Shown here: positions 60,720 to 64,000 of the stretch, piece by piece | How positions within the stretch are numbered: the stretch's first letter is position 1 | Layout of the letters: each line of letters begins with the position of its first letter | The notes under the pieces: generated by a model | Databases searched by the model: none | What the model saw: the letters and a program-made list of their open reading frames with translations, nothing else | Told to the model about the DNA's origin: nothing | DNA from: Halopseudomonas pelagia CL-AP6 | GTDB taxonomy: Bacteria > Pseudomonadota > Gammaproteobacteria > Pseudomonadales > Pseudomonadaceae | Assembly: GCF_000410875.1 (NCBI RefSeq) | Contig: NZ_AROI01000008.1 | Span: forward strand, 124,001-188,000 | Length of the DNA stretch: 64,000 nt | Direction: 5' to 3' | Program-made: the position numbers and the translations under genes

Positions 60720-63073
60720 GGCTTATCCTCCCGTTGCTGCGCGACCCAGGCCTGTGCGGCATTCATTGCCGCCAACATGCGTTCCGGTGTCGCCGGCGTA
60801 TCCAGCGGCGGGCTGAAACGATAATCAGCCAGGCTGGCAACCGCGTCGCGCAGCGCACTCCAGACCGCAATGCCGAGCATCAACGGCGGTTCGCCCACAG
60901 CCTTGGAGCGAAAAACGGTGGCTTCCGGATTAGGGCTGGAGGCCATTAGCGTTACGCGCATGTCCGCTGGTGTGTCTGATACTGCGGGAATCTTGTAGGT
61001 CGCAGGACCGGTGGTCAGCAGTCGGCCGGTATCGCTGTACACCAGTTCTTCGGTGGTCAGCCAACCCATACCCTGAATAAAGCCGCCTTCGATCTGGCCG
61101 ATATCGATTTCCGGATTCAGCGACTGTCCGGCATCGTGCAGGATGTCGGTACGCAGCACGCGGTATTCGCCGGTCAGCGTATCCACCACCACCTCGGAGC
61201 AGGCTGCGCCGTTGGCGTAGTACAGAAACGGGTGGCCCTGACCCTTCTCGTGGTCGTAATAGATCTTCGGCGTGGCATAGAAGCCGGTGGACGACAGCGA
61301 CACCCGATGCATATAGGCAGTCTGGACAAATTTGGCCCAGTCGATCCGCTGCTCGCCAGCAATAACCTGATTGTTTTCAAAGCGCACTTCGCCCGGCTCA
61401 CAGGCAAAGTGCTGCGCGGCGAAGGCGACCAGTCCGGCCTTGATTTTCTCGCAGGCATCCAGCGCCGCCATACCGTTCAAGTCCGACCCCGAGGACGCTG
61501 CGGTGGGCGAGGTATTCGGCACCTTATCGGTACGCGTGGCGGAGACCTTGATCCGCGCCAGATCGACCTGGAAGGCCGAGGCCACCACCTGGGCGATTTT
61601 TACGTAAAGCCCCTGGCCCATCTCGGTGCCACCGTGATTCAGGTGGATGCTGCCGTCGGTATAGATCAGCACCAGCGCGCCAGCCTGATTCAGATGTTTG
61701 GCGGTAAAGGAGATGCCGAACTTGATCGGCGTCAGCGCCAGACCGCGCTTGAGTATCGGGCTCTTGCGGTTGTAAGCGCTGATTTGCTCACGCCGCACCT
61801 GATAGTCGGAGCTGGCCTCCAGTTCGTCGATCAGTCGCGGCAGCAGATGCTGTTCGATGATCTGGCCGTAGTGAGTGGTATCGCGCCCTTCGCGGTACAG
61901 ATTGCGCTTGCGCACGGTCAGCGGATCAAGCTCAAGATGGCGGGCGATATCGTCCATCGCCTGCTCGATCACCATCATGCCCTGGGGCCCGCCGAAACCG
62001 CGGAAGGCGGTATTGGACACCGTATGCGTCTTGCAGCGGTGACCGGTTACCCGCGCCTGATCGAGAAAGTAGGCGTTGTCGGCATGGAACATGGCGCGGT
62101 CGACAATGGCATCGGACAGGTCCGGCGAAAAACCGCAGCGCCCGGCGACCATCAGGTCAGCGCCGTGTAGCAAGCCATCCTGATCAAAGCCGACGTCATA
62201 GGTATTGAAAAAATCATGCCGTTTGCCGGTCTGTACCATGTCATCGGCGCGCGCTAGCCGGTACTTCACCGGTTTGCCGGTGACATGCGCCAGCAACGCG
62301 GCGATACAGGCCGGCGCAGCGGCCTGGGTTTCCTTGCCGCCGAAGCCGCCGCCCATACGCCGGACCTCCGCCTGCACTTCGTGAAGCGGCAGGCCGAGCA
62401 CTTCGGCCACCAGCTTCTGCACCTCCGAAGGATGCTGGCTGGAGGTATGCACGAACATGCCACCGTCCTCGGTTGGCTCGACCAGACAAGCCTGGCCTTC
62501 AAGATAGAAGTGCTCCTGCCCACCGACATTGATCTGCCCGCGCAAACGATGCGGTGCCTCCGCCAGCGCCTTGTCCGGGTCGCCGCGCTGCTGAGTGTGG
62601 CTGGGGCGCACATAAAAAGCCTTTTCCAGTGCTTCGGCAGTAGTCAGTACCGGCGGCAGCGGTTGGTAGTCGACCTTGGCCAGACGCGCAGCCTTGCGCG
62701 CCGCATCGTGAGTGGTCGCCGCTACGGCAAAAATCGGTTGGCCCATATGCTCGACGATCTCGCCGGCCAGCACCGGGTCGCCCGGGAATACCGGGCCGAT
62801 ATCGCTATGCCCGGGTACATCAGCGACAGTCACCACCGCCACCACACCGGGATAGCTGCGTACCGCACTCAGGTCCATATTCAGTACCCGCGCATGGGCC
62901 TGCTCGCTGTGCCCGACCGCCGCATGCAACAAGCCTTCAGGCTCGGGCAAATCGTCGATATAGCGTGCCTGACCGCGAACATGTTTCCAGGCACTGTCGT
63001 GATGGGCGTTGTGCCCTGCAAGACCGACCGGCTGCCCGGTCTGATTGGCTAGGGTTTCGGGAAGCTTACGCAT
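60704..63073 (-). CDS. xdhB: Xanthine dehydrogenase molybdopterin subunit XdhB
   Basis: A 789-residue molybdenum hydroxylase large subunit. It has the a/b hammerhead (about 20-130), VGGQEHFYLEGQAC (with the conserved Gln near the Mo site), GGGFGGKETQA, AFRGFGGPQGM, and the catalytic Glu in GEPPLMLG near residue 740. It oxidises hypoxanthine and xanthine to urate. Overlaps xdhA by 8 nt. Confidence 0.95.
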   Translation of the reverse strand: MRKLPETLANQTGQPVGLAGHNAHHDSAWKHVRGQARYIDDLPEPEGLLHAAVGHSEQAHARVLNMDLSAVRSYPGVVAVVTVADVPGHSDIGPVFPGDPVLAGEIVEHMGQPIFAVAATTHDAARKAARLAKVDYQPLPPVLTTAEALEKAFYVRPSHTQQRGDPDKALAEAPHRLRGQINVGGQEHFYLEGQACLVEPTEDGGMFVHTSSQHPSEVQKLVAEVLGLPLHEVQAEVRRMGGGFGGKETQAAAPACIAALLAHVTGKPVKYRLARADDMVQTGKRHDFFNTYDVGFDQDGLLHGADLMVAGRCGFSPDLSDAIVDRAMFHADNAYFLDQARVTGHRCKTHTVSNTAFRGFGGPQGMMVIEQAMDDIARHLELDPLTVRKRNLYREGRDTTHYGQIIEQHLLPRLIDELEASSDYQVRREQISAYNRKSPILKRGLALTPIKFGISFTAKHLNQAGALVLIYTDGSIHLNHGGTEMGQGLYVKIAQVVASAFQVDLARIKVSATRTDKVPNTSPTAASSGSDLNGMAALDACEKIKAGLVAFAAQHFACEPGEVRFENNQVIAGEQRIDWAKFVQTAYMHRVSLSSTGFYATPKIYYDHEKGQGHPFLYYANGAACSEVVVDTLTGEYRVLRTDILHDAGQSLNPEIDIGQIEGGFIQGMGWLTTEELVYSDTGRLLTTGPATYKIPAVSDTPADMRVTLMASSPNPEATVFRSKAVGEPPLMLGIAVWSALRDAVASLADYRFSPPLDTPATPERMLAAMNAAQAWVAQQREDKPCSIG

Positions 63074-64000
63074 AATCAGTCACCATCAATCCGTATTCGC
63101 TATCAGCGCTGTCAGCGTGTTCCAGCAACGCGCGGCGCAGCAGGTTGCCGGCCACCTGGACACGGTATGCCGCCGAGGCGCGCACGTCCGAGATCGGCGA
63201 AAAGTCATTCGCCAGTGCGGCGATCGCCAAGGTGATACTGGCATCGTCAAAGGTCGCACCGCGCAGCGCGGCTTCGGCTGCGCGGGCGCGCTTGGGAATG
63301 GCGGCCATACCGCCATAGGCCAGGCGACAATCGATGATCTGCTGACCATCAAAACGGAACCAGAAAGCCCCCAGTACTGCGGAAATATCGTCATCCAGAC
63401 GCTTGGAGACCTTGTAGATAAACAAGCGCTCTTGCGCGGTAGATGCATCCCGCTGCGGCTCCGGCACCCGCACGCTACGAATAAATTCACCGGGGCGCAG
63501 GGCGGTCTTGCGGTAATCAAGAAAGAACGCCTCCAGCGCCAGCCAGCGCGTGCCTGCGGCGCTGTCGAGCTGGATCTGCGCGTCCAGCGCAAGCAGCGGT
63601 GGTGGCATGTCGGCGATCGGTGAGGCGTTGCCGATATTGCCACCCAGGGTGCCGCGATTGCGAATTTGCAGCGAACCCAGGCGTTCAAGCATGGGGCCGA
63701 AGGCCGGCCAGCGCGCACTCAGCAGCTTGCCGGCGCGGCGGTAACTAACAGCGGCGCCAATACACAATCCTTCATCGCTAGATTCGATACTCTGCAGCTC
63801 GGGTACCTGCTCGGTAGACACCAGATGCGGCAAGGTCTTGAGTTGCTGGGTGATTTCCAGCGCCAGATCGGTGCTGCCCGCCACCAGACGCGCATTGGGC
63901 GAACTGGCCAGCAGGTCACGCAGTTGCTGCAACGTGACGGGCGCATCGAAGCGTTTGCCTTGAGCATCCTGCAGACTGGCTGCCGGCATATCCTTGATTG
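63066..64000 (-). CDS. xdhA: Xanthine dehydrogenase small subunit XdhA, N-terminus beyond the edge
   Basis: The visible 311 codons give the FAD-binding domain (NARLVAGSTDLALEITQ, RNRGTLGGNIGNASPIAD) and CO_deh_flav_C domain (DDDISAVLGAFWFRF, YGGMAAIPKRA). The frame stays open through the right edge, and the 2Fe-2S N-terminal part, about 170 residues, lies outside. The internal Met at 63989 is not the start. It passes electrons from the Mo site to NAD+. Confidence 0.93.
   Translation of the reverse strand, partial: IKDMPAASLQDAQGKRFDAPVTLQQLRDLLASSPNARLVAGSTDLALEITQQLKTLPHLVSTEQVPELQSIESSDEGLCIGAAVSYRRAGKLLSARWPAFGPMLERLGSLQIRNRGTLGGNIGNASPIADMPPPLLALDAQIQLDSAAGTRWLALEAFFLDYRKTALRPGEFIRSVRVPEPQRDASTAQERLFIYKVSKRLDDDISAVLGAFWFRFDGQQIIDCRLAYGGMAAIPKRARAAEAALRGATFDDASITLAIAALANDFSPISDVRASAAYRVQVAGNLLRRALLEHADSADSEYGLMVTDYA

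Noticed and set aside
1-64000. CRISPR array, prophage, integron or toxin-antitoxin locus
   Set aside because: No regularly spaced repeats, integrase, phage structural gene or recognisable TA pair was seen. The group II intron is the only mobile element found.

Overview
The window looks like a chromosomal segment of a Pseudomonadaceae gammaproteobacterium with roughly 60% G+C. The evidence is gene order: a partial homoserine kinase, a DUF2782 gene, polA, an ErsA/Spot 42-like sRNA locus, engB, cytochrome c4, dsbA, an endo/exonuclease, a dgcH-like GGDEF gene and an ampDh2-like amidase, then pauB4/lrp/dadA/ridA/dadX/pauR and algB/kinB. This arrangement recalls the P. aeruginosa PA5483-PA5495 and PA5301-PA5309 regions brought closer together. 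A marine/Halopseudomonas-type relative is my inference only.

Layout. 1-4.7 kb: thrB, DUF2782, polA, an sRNA locus with an AlgU-type promoter, and engB. 4.76-7.61 kb: a complete group II intron (2850 nt) encoding an intact reverse transcriptase with an HNH domain, inserted between a predicted promoter and cytochrome c4. 7.8-15.8 kb: cytochrome c4, DsbA (with a CGHC active site), EEP nuclease, diguanylate cyclase, lipoprotein amidase, SpmA/B-like membrane protein and RNase J-like hydrolase. 15.8-23 kb: polyamine and D-alanine catabolism (PauB-like oxidase, Lrp, DadA, RidA, DadX, GNAT-nitrilase fusion, PauR-like regulator). 23-30.3 kb: HerA-like ATPase, DUF4136 lipoprotein, KinB/AlgB, and a small stress-type cassette (BON protein, DUF2383 protein, DUF1328 peptide) preceded by a near-consensus sigma54 promoter.

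30.4-37.5 kb: a MexEF-OprN-type RND efflux operon with a divergent AraC regulator. 37.5-45.1 kb: tricarboxylate uptake (TctDE two-component system, OprD-type porin, TctCBA and an overlapping AbrB-family membrane protein). 45.1-49.3 kb: an alpha/beta hydrolase behind a 20-bp palindromic operator, a DJ-1/PfpI protein, and 5-oxoprolinase pxpABC. 49.4-64 kb: a purine-scavenging region. It holds a BMP-family binding protein, an 8-oxoguanine deaminase-like amidohydrolase, an IPNS-like Fe(II)/2OG oxygenase, an ABC importer, and a tightly overlapping xdhA-xdhB-xdhC-uraD-uraH-guaD-puuD operon running off the right edge. Together the last set takes guanine or hypoxanthine through xanthine and urate to allantoin.

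I found no tRNA, rRNA, CRISPR array or prophage. The most unusual items are the intron in the cytochrome c4 leader, a GAFTGA-to-GASTGA change in AlgB beside a sigma54-type promoter with upstream dyads, the palindromic operator at 45151-45170, and the uncharacterised oxygenase and transport genes of the purine region. Where an upstream ATG or GTG was a poor start, I moved gene starts to a codon with a proper ribosome-binding site, as stated in each entry.
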